Below, one piece after another: positions 35,443-45,149 of a DNA stretch of 64,000 bases. The position numbers and the translations under genes were made by a program. The stretch covers positions 1,217,536 to 1,281,535 of the forward strand of contig BCHU01000010.1 in assembly GCA_001599715.1 (NCBI GenBank). The letters run 5' to 3'. The first letter of the stretch is position 1; the number at the start of each line of letters is the position of its first letter. Under the pieces are notes generated by a model. It was not told the origin of the DNA and searched no databases. It saw nothing but the letters and a program-made list of their open reading frames with translations. Source of the DNA: Phaeotremella fagi. Taxonomy: Eukaryota; Basidiomycota; Tremellomycetes; Tremellales; Phaeotremellaceae.

Positions 35443-36719
35443 ATGTCTTTGACCTATACTCGAGCTGAAGAAATCATAAGACTCCTCACTGACGGTCTTG
35501 TCACCATCAAAGATGAGACTGGGGAGTTTTTACTCAAATGTGAGTCAATTCACTTTGCTCAAACTGACGGTCCAGTGAAAGATGGTAGTATTATCGATAC
35601 CAAGGGATGGCAGGGATGGGAATGGACCCATGGTATTGCGTTGACAGCTTTATATCATGTAAGTTTACAAGGCGATTGAGCTAATGTTAGCACACCACTA
35701 TCGATCCTTCCGCTGCGTCTGCGCAATTTTCCAAGAAAACCGCGTTAGACTGGTTCGAACTTCAATACAAGTTGTCTGAAGGTAAAGGTGCACCTAAAAA
35801 CATCAACACCATGTCACCGTTCTATAGTCTTGCCGCTATGCTTAATGACGGCAGTGTCAAGGATGAACGTTGGTTGAAATGGTGTGATGAATGGGCTGAA
35901 TGGGTGATGAAAGAACTTCCTCGTACTGAAGAACGTGGTTTCCAACATAGTATGTTTCATGATGAACTTTGCTGACATCAGTGACGTATGCCAACATGCA
36001 TCACAACGATCTCTGGGATGACACTTTGATGATGACGGTTATTCCTCTCGCTCAAATCGGTGTTCTGCTCAAACGTCCAGCTTACGTCGAAGAGGCCAAA
36101 TACCAATTCTTGCTACATATTAAATATCTAGCAGAAACAGTTTCAGGTCTTTGGTATCACGCATGGACTTTTACTCCAGGAACTGATGTCGTCGGTCACA
36201 ACTGGGCTAAAGCACTTTGGGCTCGTGGTAACTGTTGGATCACAGTTTCGATACCAATCTTCCTCGAAATCCTCGGTGATCAACTTGATGAACCTGTTAA
36301 ATCAATTTTGGTAACGACTCTTCAAAGACAGATTGACGCTTTGTTGAAATATCAAGATCCTTCTGGTCTTTGGCATACGCTTTTGCCCGATCCCACCAGT
36401 TATGTTGAATCCAGCGCTACAGCAGGTTTCGCTGCGGGTATCTACATGGCTTTACGTTTGGTGAGTGGGTTCAAAGAGGGAGCTAACGGACTAGGGTTTG
36501 ATTCAAGGTGAAAAGTATCAAAAATGTGCAGATCTCGCCATGAAGGGGGTTATCGACTGTATCCATCCTGACGGTCAGTTGGACCATGTTTCTTTTGGAA
36601 CTGGAGCTGCAATGGATTTGGAGCATTATAAGAAGGTCAAAGTTACTCCCATGCCATATGGTCAAGCTTTAGCCGTTTTAGCTCTTGTAGAGTGGGAGAG
36701 GTTATCCGGTCATAGATAG
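35443..36719 (+). CDS. unsaturated rhamnogalacturonyl hydrolase, GH105
   Basis: (Alpha/alpha)6-barrel hydrolase that removes the unsaturated uronic acid from the end of rhamnogalacturonan-lyase products, releasing L-rhamnose-containing sugar. Four exons. The barrel begins SLTYTRAEEIIRLLTDGLVT and GWQGWEWTHGIALTALYH. The catalytic region is YANMHHNDLWDDTLMMTVIP, with the conserved W-x-D-D-x-x-M. Then come GLWYHAWTFTPGTDVVGHNW, ARGNCW and ESSATAGFAAGIYMA, and the end is YGQALAVLALVEWERLSGHR. There is no signal peptide, so the enzyme probably works inside the cell on imported disaccharides, which agrees with the divergent permease. It feeds directly into LRA1/LRA3 chemistry 7-8 kb away. The following SGNH esterase starts about 175 bp downstream on the same strand. 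Confidence 0.9.
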
Positions 36720-36893
36720 ATAGATAATGAATGCATAGATGTCCAGTTTTCAATGGCCCACGTTGTCGATGAACGCAGCAAGGAGCAGACACAAGGAAGT
36801 GCTGATCAAGGGGTCGGCGGATCTTCTTTCCGTCGCTCTATACTGTGGGTATAAATAACCATGAATGTTGTCAACTCCTTTCAATCAACAATC

Positions 36894-37800
36894 ATGGCTC
36901 GACCTATGCAAGACTGCGCTATTCTTTTCGTGAGTTGATCATAACGGACATCGCTGACAGCAGGGAGACTCTCTGAGTGAACTCCAAGTTGTTCCCGACT
37001 CGATGCAACAAAGATTCTCAGCTGCTTATGCTCGAAAACTGGATATCCTCAATCGAGGTTATGGAGGATACAACAGTCGATGGTGTAGAATCCTTCTTGA
37101 TCAGTTCTTTGCCAAGAAGGAAGATGCTGGTCAAGTTCCAGTTGTTCGTTTGATCACACTATGGCTCGGTACCAATGACGCTTCGATACCACCTATACCA
37201 ACTCATGTCCCCTTGTCAGAATTTGGTCCAAACTTGGAATTTATTCTCGAAGCTTTCACTTCAACTTCTTCACCGTATGCTGTAGCGCATACACCGGGTC
37301 TGAATATCGTTCTAATAACCCCTGGTCCGGTAGAACTATCAATGGTTCCACCTGAAAAACAGATACCTGAACGTGTCAGTCGAGCTAAAGATTATCGTGA
37401 TGTGGTTCTAGAGGTTGGGGCGAAATTCAAAGCTAAGGAGAAAGAAGGGGGAAATTGGAAGATTGCGACGATTGATATGTGGAGTGCGCTGCATGCTGCT
37501 GGAAAAGACGACATGACTCCTTTCTTCACGTAAGTGGTTACAAAGACTTGACTGACATTTAGTGATGGTGTTCATTTGAATACCCCTGGATATCAAGTAC
37601 TCTGGGATGAATACATGAAGATTGTCAAGACTGAGTTCAAAGGTCGTGGGATTGATCCCACCGATCTTGAAGATTTACCTCCAAGAGTTCCATGGTTAGT
37701 TTCGTTGAGAATCACGCTAATGTACAGGCGAGATCAGATTTTTTACGACCGACCAGAAACTATCATTGACTTGATGGCTCTACCTAAGATCAGGCAATGA
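36894..37800 (+). CDS. SGNH-hydrolase (IAH1-like esterase)
   Basis: GDSL/SGNH family esterase. The first exon gives MARPMQDCAILF. A short intron joins to GDSLSELQVVPDSMQQRFSA (Ser nucleophile, block I); the acceptor may be three bases earlier, adding one glutamine. Block II is LNRGYGGYNSRWCRILLDQF (Gly) and block III is LWLGTNDASIPP (Asn). Block V is DGVHLNTPGYQVLWDEY with the catalytic Asp and His. This order is that of isoamyl acetate-hydrolysing esterases, which remove acetyl groups. There is no signal peptide. Next to GH105, a role in removing acetyl groups from imported acetylated pectin fragments is attractive but unproven. The stop is only 47 bp from the stop of the convergent membrane protein. 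Confidence 0.85.
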
Positions 37801-37847
37801 ACGGGAGTGTATATGCATCTATTTATCACATTGTGTACATATATGAG

Positions 37848-39344
37848 TCATACACCCTGAATCTCACTGTTCTCGTCGGTGATAGTCATACGGAAATCAG
37901 GTATTGGATCTACAATTAGTTAAATCATGGATTGCGACTCACCCGCATGAGTGTCAACAGGTGAGACCAAAGTATTCGATTGAGAGGGAGTTGCCACCAT
38001 TTCAAAATGCTCTTCATCCGAGTTTCTCATCGATCGATTCTCCCAATAAGTGTCGTGCGCTGAGACTAGGTCCTTTACATCCTCCTTTTCGAGATTTAAT
38101 CGACCACCCAAGGCTTCCCATGGGTCCCCCGTAGTTGTAGCAGTGGCGTTTTGCTGGGTACTTCTATGGGTGTATCGGTTGATGTTTGGCTGACGAACGA
38201 AACCTGTGGTGTTATTCTCTTGTGTTGATCGTGGTAATAGGATCTGAAGTCAGTGTTGAGGCATACGAAAACCCACCCAAAATGAGATTGCTGTCGAAGC
38301 GAATACCGAGAAACTACACAGTATGTTAGTTACATCCCAACAGCGACTCACTATCCAATCAAGAACATGAAATCTAGTCCTATATGCGACATGTTGATCT
38401 ATGTGTGAGCACAGTTTCATGATATCACATACAGTCTTATGCTCTGTCAATCCGTCTCCAGCTGCTATGAGGAGGACACAAGAGTAAAGTGCTCTGAGGA
38501 ACGTTCGGGCAAGACTGAGTTCTGAAATATTAGTTCAATCTTTCTTACACTCACCTTTTATATACATCAATCTGCCTATTACTTCGGGACTCGCACCCAG
38601 TCTACGAGCATCTTCCATGAAACCTGGGAAAACGACCAATACCCAAATAGAGCCAATGAGTAGCATCGTCGACAAAAGACTGCCGCACAGATAGATGTAA
38701 ATTTCCATCTAAATGTCAGCAATTATTTCAAACCTCTCTTACATTTGCTAAATCCGTTGTGATTGACGTGCAGCCCAACACACACCCAGCCGAAAGAGCA
38801 GTCAAAATTAACCAACTTTTGAACCACGAAGAACTGAACCATGAATCTTGTGATTGTTGACGACACGAGCGAATCATGTATCCCTATAATTAGCGAGGTA
38901 AATTGAACGTCTTACCCAGTACAAAACCTCCTCTAAATGGATACAAACAAGTGCTATCCATCCGACAGATAATAACCAATAAGATATTCTCCAAACCAAA
39001 ACTTGCGTGTCCGACCACAGTTCCCATGGTGTGGGGTAGACTCCAAGATCTGGAATGTAGGTGAAGCCAACTTGATATTTTACTGTTGCTTGGATGATCG
39101 TTACGACTCCAAAGCAGAAACATGCCCCGACTAGCAGCCAGGTCATTACTACAAATGTTAACACACATTCTCGACCAACAGAACTGAAGGTGAGAAGATA
39201 CCTACTCCATCGAAACACTTCACGTCGTGTGAAAACTAGACAACGACCTTTGTCGTAATTGTAGATGTGAACAACTGCGATTGCTGCCATGCATACGGTC
39301 ATGATCGCAGCGAACAACGAAGCTGTTGGGGAGGTGTGACACAT
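37848..39344 (-). CDS. multi-pass membrane protein of unknown function
   Basis: Polytopic protein with about seven hydrophobic helices, among them SLFAAIMTVCMAAIAVVHIY, CVLTFVVMTWLLVGACFCFG, ISYWLLSVGWIALVCIHLEE and LCGSLLSTMLLIGSIWVLVV, and a cytoplasmic tail. The tail runs GDPWEALGGRLNLEKEDVKD and, after an intron with a GTGAGT donor, ends DPIPDFRMTITDENSEIQGV. The seven-helix layout recalls a receptor, but no GPCR family motif is visible. It could also be a fungus-specific membrane protein. It shares an upstream region with the SDR starting at 40211. If the sugar genes form a regulon, a sensor role would be interesting, but this is speculation. Confidence 0.65.
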
Positions 39345-39612
39345 GCTGTTGTTTAATTATTGGGTAAAACAGAAGACACAAGACGAATCGAGGTGCTACT
39401 AGTACCTATATAGTCAGATAATTTCAGGAGGTGAATCAAATACTCCTTTGTCCACATGTGGTTCAATGATTTACACATCAATCCAAAACACAATCTTCGT
39501 AGCGCAATTTTCGTTAGCAACTAATTCTACTCAATTATGTTCCTCCTCCCCTGACTGTCCTTGAAAGGGGATTCAAACAAAAACCTCACACAGAAGGCTT
39601 CCTCACTTTAGG

Positions 39613-39664
39613 GTATCCTTTCTGGTAGGATATGGTCATATCTGGTCATCCTTAGGAAGGATAC
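39613..39664. repeat. nested inverted repeat
   Basis: Outer arms GTATCCTT (39613-39620) and AAGGATAC (39657-39664) are exact reverse complements. Between them lies a second perfect palindrome, GATATG-GT-CATATC (39629-39642). Several GGATA/TATCC copies make the element a possible binding site cluster or hairpin. Confidence 0.5.
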
Positions 39665-39734
39665 GATCGACTAGCTCGAAATGTGTCCAGCCCCAAGTCC
39701 TTTGTGTATCTTATACCCCTGCCTAATGTCAGTA

Positions 39735-39986
39735 CTACCTTTGGTCATCGTTCGGATTCAAATAGAAAACTTGGTAATCAATGTCACCAACAATTTGGGA
39801 TAGCTCAGACAAGATGCCAAAGCCCTTAGGAATCAGGAACACGAAAACAAACTCCCCTGCCTTGTGCTTCATTATTTCACGGTTGAATATCTCACTGTAC
39901 CGTTCATTGCTACCAGACGACAACTTTGATAAGGCACTGGTAATTACAACAAGTCGGACTCCTCACTTGAACGGCACATTGTTCAT
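39735..39986 (-). CDS. possible small cupin-like gene or remnant
   Basis: A minus-strand frame reads SKLSSGSNERYSEIFNREIM, then KHKAGEFVFVFLIPKGFGIL and IVGDIDYQVFYLNPNDDQR. The KAGEFVFV...IPKG pattern resembles one half of a small cupin (EutQ or cupin_3 type). An upstream ATG at 39986 (MNNVPF) could join through a GTGAGG...TACCAG intron, but that intron would be only 30 nt, shorter than any other here. The VF/LI insertion before PKG is also odd for a cupin. It may be a decayed gene or chance. Confidence 0.25.
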
Positions 39987-40089
39987 CGACTCTCACTTGG
40001 TACAGCTCTTCATTGTTCTCACAGACTGCCAAACTCAAAGAACTGCCAAACATGAACCGCCAAACCCATGATTTCGGTCAGCGTCGGTT

Positions 40090-40096
40090 CGGGCCG
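40090..40096. promoter_or_regulatory. CGG-N-CCG site upstream of SDR
   Basis: CGGGCCG, 115 bp before the SDR start at 40211, a spacing close to that of the LRA1 site. Confidence 0.45.
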
Positions 40097-40210
40097 TCCA
40101 AAAGGTGGAGGAAGCCCATGAAGTGGATACAAGTTGGTGTGTGTACAAATTCATACTGAATCTCAATTGTTTGTCCCCTTTTAACTCAACATAATATCTC
40201 ATAATCCAAC

Positions 40211-41569
40211 ATGCCATTTCCTTCATTCAAAGCTCAAGACGTATTCAGTGTGAAAGGTAAAGTAGCTATCGTGACAGGTGGTGGTACAGGTCTTGGAAAG
40301 GGTGAGTCAACGCAGCTGCAAGATCCAACTTAGCATCAAGCAATCACCGCTGGTTACGTCGAAAATGGTGCCAAGGTTTATATCACTGGTAGGAGAAAGG
40401 AAGTCTTGGACGCTGCATCCAAAGAACTTGCATCACTTGTTGCGAGTGGTGGAGAGATCGTTACGTGAGTTGATGGACGAAGATCTCGCTGAGCTCTCAG
40501 TATCCAAGGTGACGTCTCGACTAAAGCTGGCTGTAAAGCTATCGTCGATCAGATCGCTGCTAAAGAATCAAAAGTGAGTCTGTTTTAGAGATAAGGCTAA
40601 GTATCAGATTGATATTATTGTCAATTGCGCTGGTGTCATGCGTGCTTGGAGTACTCCTATCTCGGATCATAACGATCGTAGGTGGATTTGACCGTTTGTC
40701 TGTGACTCTATTAACTCTAGACAGCTAACGAGGTTGAGAGACTCTTATGGGAAGGTGCTGATGAGTGAGTGATTGCTATATGTGAACTGATGTCAGTGAC
40801 GCATTCAACTATTCCAACTCTAGTAAGTCATGGCATCGTCGCATAAAAATTCTCCACTGACATCCGTAGTCAACGTCAACGGTAGGTGCGGATAGACGAC
40901 AATCACTCACCATAAGGTGTCTACTTCATGTCCGCTGCTGCTGTCCCTCTTCTTCGTAAATCGGATCTGCCAAGTGTTATTTGTATCTCTTCTATCGCTG
41001 GTTTGGCCAATCAACGGTAGGTTCTGGTTCTTATCAGGTGACTGATGTCCAGTGCAATGGGTTCTCTTTCATACGGTGTATCAAAGGTAAGTTCAATTTG
41101 ACCTTCACAGCTGATGTATATATAGGCCGCAAGTAGGTCACCCCGTTTGTACACTCACTCACCTAACAGCTATTCATTTGGGAACCTTACTTGCTGGACG
41201 TTTGAACCCGTAAGTCGTTAAACAAGGAACGACTACTCACATCAGTCTCAAAATCCGAGTCAACACCATTTGTCCAGGTATCTTCCCATCTGAAATGACA
41301 GCTACTCCAGGTGAAAACGGCTACGACGTTCATTCAGGTGCAGCCAAAGCTGCTATGCGTTCAACAGTTGGTCGACCAGGTGAACCTCAAGAAATCGTTG
41401 GTCCCGCTTTGCTCCTCGGTAGTGCTGCTGGTGGATACATGAACAACGCCCTTCTAGTTGTCGACGGTGGTAGATTGATGGTGAGTACTGTGGGTGTTTG
41501 ATTAATTGACATTTTCAGGGTGCTGGTATTCATGATGGATTGAAATTGCCCGAGGAAACTTATATTTAG
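40211..41569 (+). CDS. SDR oxidoreductase, tandem copy 1
   Basis: NAD(P)-dependent SDR with at least nine tiny introns. The start is [20 protein letters not shown], then [60 protein letters not shown], the catalytic SLSYGVSK and [16 protein letters not shown]. The end is [20 protein letters not shown]. It resembles the RhlG/3-oxoacyl reductase-like SDRs of fungi. Substrate unknown. It sits in the rhamnose/pectin island with a CGG-N-CCG site upstream, so oxidation of a keto-deoxy-sugar acid (as by bacterial LRA5) is one hypothesis. The next gene is a clear tandem paralogue. Confidence 0.85.
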
Positions 41570-41803
41570 ATTGAAAGATTTGATCGTGTTGACGAGCCTT
41601 GGCGTGGATGGTCGCAGGGGAGGAGGTGTGGTGAATCTGTTTGACAGTAGGGAAGAGTTGTAGAAGGAATCTGTAGAGGCAACAGTTGTAGATTGAAGCT
41701 GTCAAGTCAACAGTTCCTTATGCAATTTGAATGACTATCGACTCGAAAACCCACCCTTATATATGAATTGAAAGGTTAGACCAATTTTAATATGTAACGT
41801 ATC

Positions 41804-43151
41804 ATGGATTTCTTTAATGTGACCGGGAAAGTGAGTTGGATTCTCAACATCATTGATGACCTCCTTTGGCATCCTTTACATTCTATACATTTACTGATGA
41901 ATCTCCAAGGTCGTCCTCATCACCGGTGGTGGTACGGGGATAGGAAAGATGTTGACCGAGGGCTTCGTTAAATCAGGAGCTAAAGTGTATATCACTGGTA
42001 GAAGAATTGAACCGTTGAAGAAAACTGTCGACGAGTTTACAACTCCACAGTTGTTAGGATCGGTTCATTTGTGAGCTTGGTATACGCAATGCTTGATATT
42101 TACTCATGGAATCGTCACAGCATTCAAGGGGACGTATCCACTAAATCAGGCGTCGACAATATTGTTCAAAAGCTTTCACAACTGGAGACCAAGGTTCGTC
42201 TGCTGATTGCGCTGTGTTGATGATGATAGGTAGACGTTTTGATCAACAACGCTGGTGTTCAAAGACGTTGGAGAGAGTATTCAAAGAACGATCAAGATGA
42301 TGGTGAGGGAGTCTTTTGTTGGATGTTGTTGAAGGTTCATTGATGAGACTTGGTGCTTAGCTGCTACAGCGATTTACCGTCAATTGTGGTCTGGGGTTGA
42401 AGAGTGCGTTAGTACCTTGGGCTTAGCTGATTAGATAGAGAAGATTGGGATGTTCAACATGCTAGTGAGTTTCTATCGAGACCCAACTGACCATGCTGTA
42501 GTCCATGTGAACGGTAAGGTAACGTTGACGCTGTTCTCACAACAGGTGTTTATTTCCTCACTTCCTCCCTCGTTCCTCTATTGTCAAAAGCTATCAACCC
42601 AAGTGTCATTGTCATAGCTTCAATCGCAGGAACACCAAATCAAAGGTTGGTGATAGACGGGAAACGAGTTGACCCATCTTAGAACAGGTAGATCTCTCAC
42701 GTACGGGGTTACAAAGGTATGAAAAATCGAGACAACCACTGACATCAGGCTGCTGGTATGTCATGTGTAGTATCAATCTGACCCAAGCTATCCAATGTGC
42801 TTCTTTTCTCGCTGGAAAGCTTGCTCCGTGAGTTGACATACACATTTCATAACTGACGTCCAGTCTCAAAATCAGAGTCAACACCATCCTACCAGGTGCT
42901 TTCCCTTCCGAGATCACGTATGACCAAAATCAAGAAACCGGCGAAATGACTATACGGCCTGGAGTCCAAACTCTGCTGAACGCTACACCAGCTGGTATGT
43001 TTATTGGATTGTTGTGCTGAATAGAATCTCAGGACGGGCTGGAAAAATGGAAGAAATCGTAGGACCTGCTATTCTTCTGGCTAGTTCTGCTGGAAGATAC
43101 ATCTACAACGCTCAGATCTTGGTTGACGGTGGACTGTGCTTGGTGGAGTGA
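41804..43151 (+). CDS. SDR oxidoreductase, tandem copy 2
   Basis: Paralogue of the SDR just upstream. MDFFNVTGK is followed, after an intron, by VVLITGGGTGIGKMLTEGFV and [20 protein letters not shown], then [44 protein letters not shown] and the catalytic SLTYGVTK. It ends YNAQILVDGGLCLVE. Both copies share IQGDVSTK, the KVYITGRR strand and similar intron positions, which is evidence of duplication. Copy 2 has no CGG-N-CCG site of its own in the 234-bp gap upstream. It lacks the C-terminal LPEETYI extension of copy 1. Confidence 0.85.
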
Positions 43152-43338
43152 GGCTATGAATGACATTTGTTGAGAAATTAGGGAATCAATCAATGATGAC
43201 TGAATGAAGAAGTTAGACAGATAGAGATGGCTGCATTTTACCGTTGTTGTGGTAACTTACATTCAATGTAAACAATCTTTTCATTTCGTCTTGTACATTC
43301 ATTTTAAATGTATTGATATTTCTACTTTCACGACATCC

Positions 43339-45078
43339 ATGGCTTACTTCAAGTCACGTCGAAGACTGTTACTACTGGTAGCGATCATAACATTGACAGT
43401 TTATTGGTTCAATTCACAAGATCAACCTGGAAATTCAATTCAATCCACTTCGCTGCCTTTGATTTCTCTTGTTGCCATATTCAAAGGTACGGAATGGCCC
43501 TCGACCTTGCCTTATCTCTTGGATAGTATACGGAGACAGCCTGATAGAGTGGAGTTGACTTTAATCCAGCGAGGGAACAGTTGTAGTGATTTGAAAAAGT
43601 TGATCAAGGGCGCATCCAACGTTAAAGTGAGTTTGATATTGAACTAAACTGACGTTAGCATGTTTGCCTTTCAGAAAAGAAATGTATGGGAGAGATTAAA
43701 ACTGTACTGACAACAGTCTGGAAACTTCATGTCAACTATCTATGTGACCATTGGGGAGATTGCTCCAATTCAAAGAAAGATCAAATGCAATCTGACATGT
43801 TGAAGCTTGGTTCAATCAAGGTGAGACATTGAACAACCAAACTAATCCCCAGGCTCCTCAATCTTACTATCCGATCTTACGAGGAGGCGTGTTTAGGAGC
43901 TACATATCACCCAAAGCGGTGTTCTGGGGTTGGTGTGATCTAGATATAGTACTTGGAGAGTGAGTTGGATTAATTGCAGCGCTGACCTCAGTTTATCCCG
44001 GACATGTGAGTCGCTGATGATCTTCACTTATATCAGTCCCATACGATTTAGCACTCGACAATTACGACGTTATCGTCCCTACCTCACCTGGACCATCTGC
44101 AGGTGCAAGGCTCGTCTTCATGCCAGGTCATTTAACATTCTTCAGAAATCGACCAGAAACAGAACAGAAATTGTTGTCGTACCCTTCCTTCACCTCTTTC
44201 GATGAATGGGATTCAGACGGTGTTTCTTCGACCTGTGTCGGTGAGTGTTGTAGTTGGAGCCTACTGACGTTTAGAGGAGGCAGAGTTTTCCTCTCATGTG
44301 GTTGGAGACAACTCGATCAACTTTTTATCATTCACTGCGTTACTGGATCAATCACCTTTGATTCTATCCTCTCTTGGTCTGCATACCGTCCCCCAATCAG
44401 AGATTACGAATGGTGATCTTTCACCAAGACTCAAACGAGCTCTTATGCAACCTAGTACACCAACAGCCCCAAAACAATTTACAAGTGACGGGATGGAAAC
44501 GTCAGTCAATGTCATTCAACAACCCCCTCAAGATATATCTCTCTGGTTCGAGCCGGAATACGCATCGTACTATGAATCCCAACAGGTACCCAAATATGGG
44601 CATTGGCGGCGGTATCTCATGCGAAGGAACGCTAGATGGACAGAGCGCATTGAGCCAGTCTCAATGGAAGGGCCATTGGGAGATTTACGAGGTGCACAGG
44701 ATTGGCTGTACGCTCATTTCCAAGAAGAGAAACGTCGTGTAGGTGGATGCTAAGATACGACTAACATTCAGGCTCACTTTCGTAAAATATCACATGGGGC
44801 TCATACCTTCGTATCTGACGACACAGGTACCGCTGGGTTTGATGAAAATGGTGATAGGTTGTTCTATCTACCTGTAGAGAACGAAATCTGCGATAACGAG
44901 GGTTGTGTTTCGCCAGGTAGGTCTCGATAAGTCAATGGACAGCTGAAACATAAACCCAGGTGGTATTCGTGAACAAGACACCGATGGGTGGTTGAAGAGC
45001 ATTCAAGCTGAACAAGAGATCAATAGACTATATGTATTATCTAAACAAGCACGACGGGGGCGTCAAGGTAGGTCATGA
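43339..45078 (+). CDS. type II membrane glycosyltransferase-like protein (DUF6625-like)
   Basis: Golgi-type topology: a short basic tail and a signal anchor (SRRRLLLLVAIITLTVYWFN) followed by a lumenal domain. The start MAYFKSRRR at 43339 places the anchor at the N-terminus; the open frame upstream has no anchor-compatible start. The domain reads LVAIFKGTEWPSTLPYLLDS, QSYYPILRGGVFRSYISPKA, then VFWGWCDLDIVLGEFIPDM with a DxD metal motif, and ARLVFMPGHLTFFRNRPETE. This is the pattern of DUF6625 sugar transferases. A role in extracellular polysaccharide or glycoprotein decoration fits an encapsulated tremellomycete. The C-terminus is uncertain: it stops at 45078, or, if a 32-nt GTAGGT...CACAG intron is used, about 35 bp later. 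The stop is then at most 72 bp from the convergent regulator. Confidence 0.7.
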
Positions 45079-45149
45079 TTTGAACTTCGCTCATCACAGT
45101 GCCCACCTCATCATAACATCTAATTGTCATGCATAATCGTAAAAAACCC

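Larger units (their letters stand above)
39345..40210. other. long intergenic region with symmetric elements
   Basis: About 865 bases between the membrane protein and SDR starts. It contains a nested inverted repeat (39613-39664), a possible small cupin-like open frame on the minus strand (39735-39986) and a CGGGCCG site (40090-40096). Confidence 0.45.
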
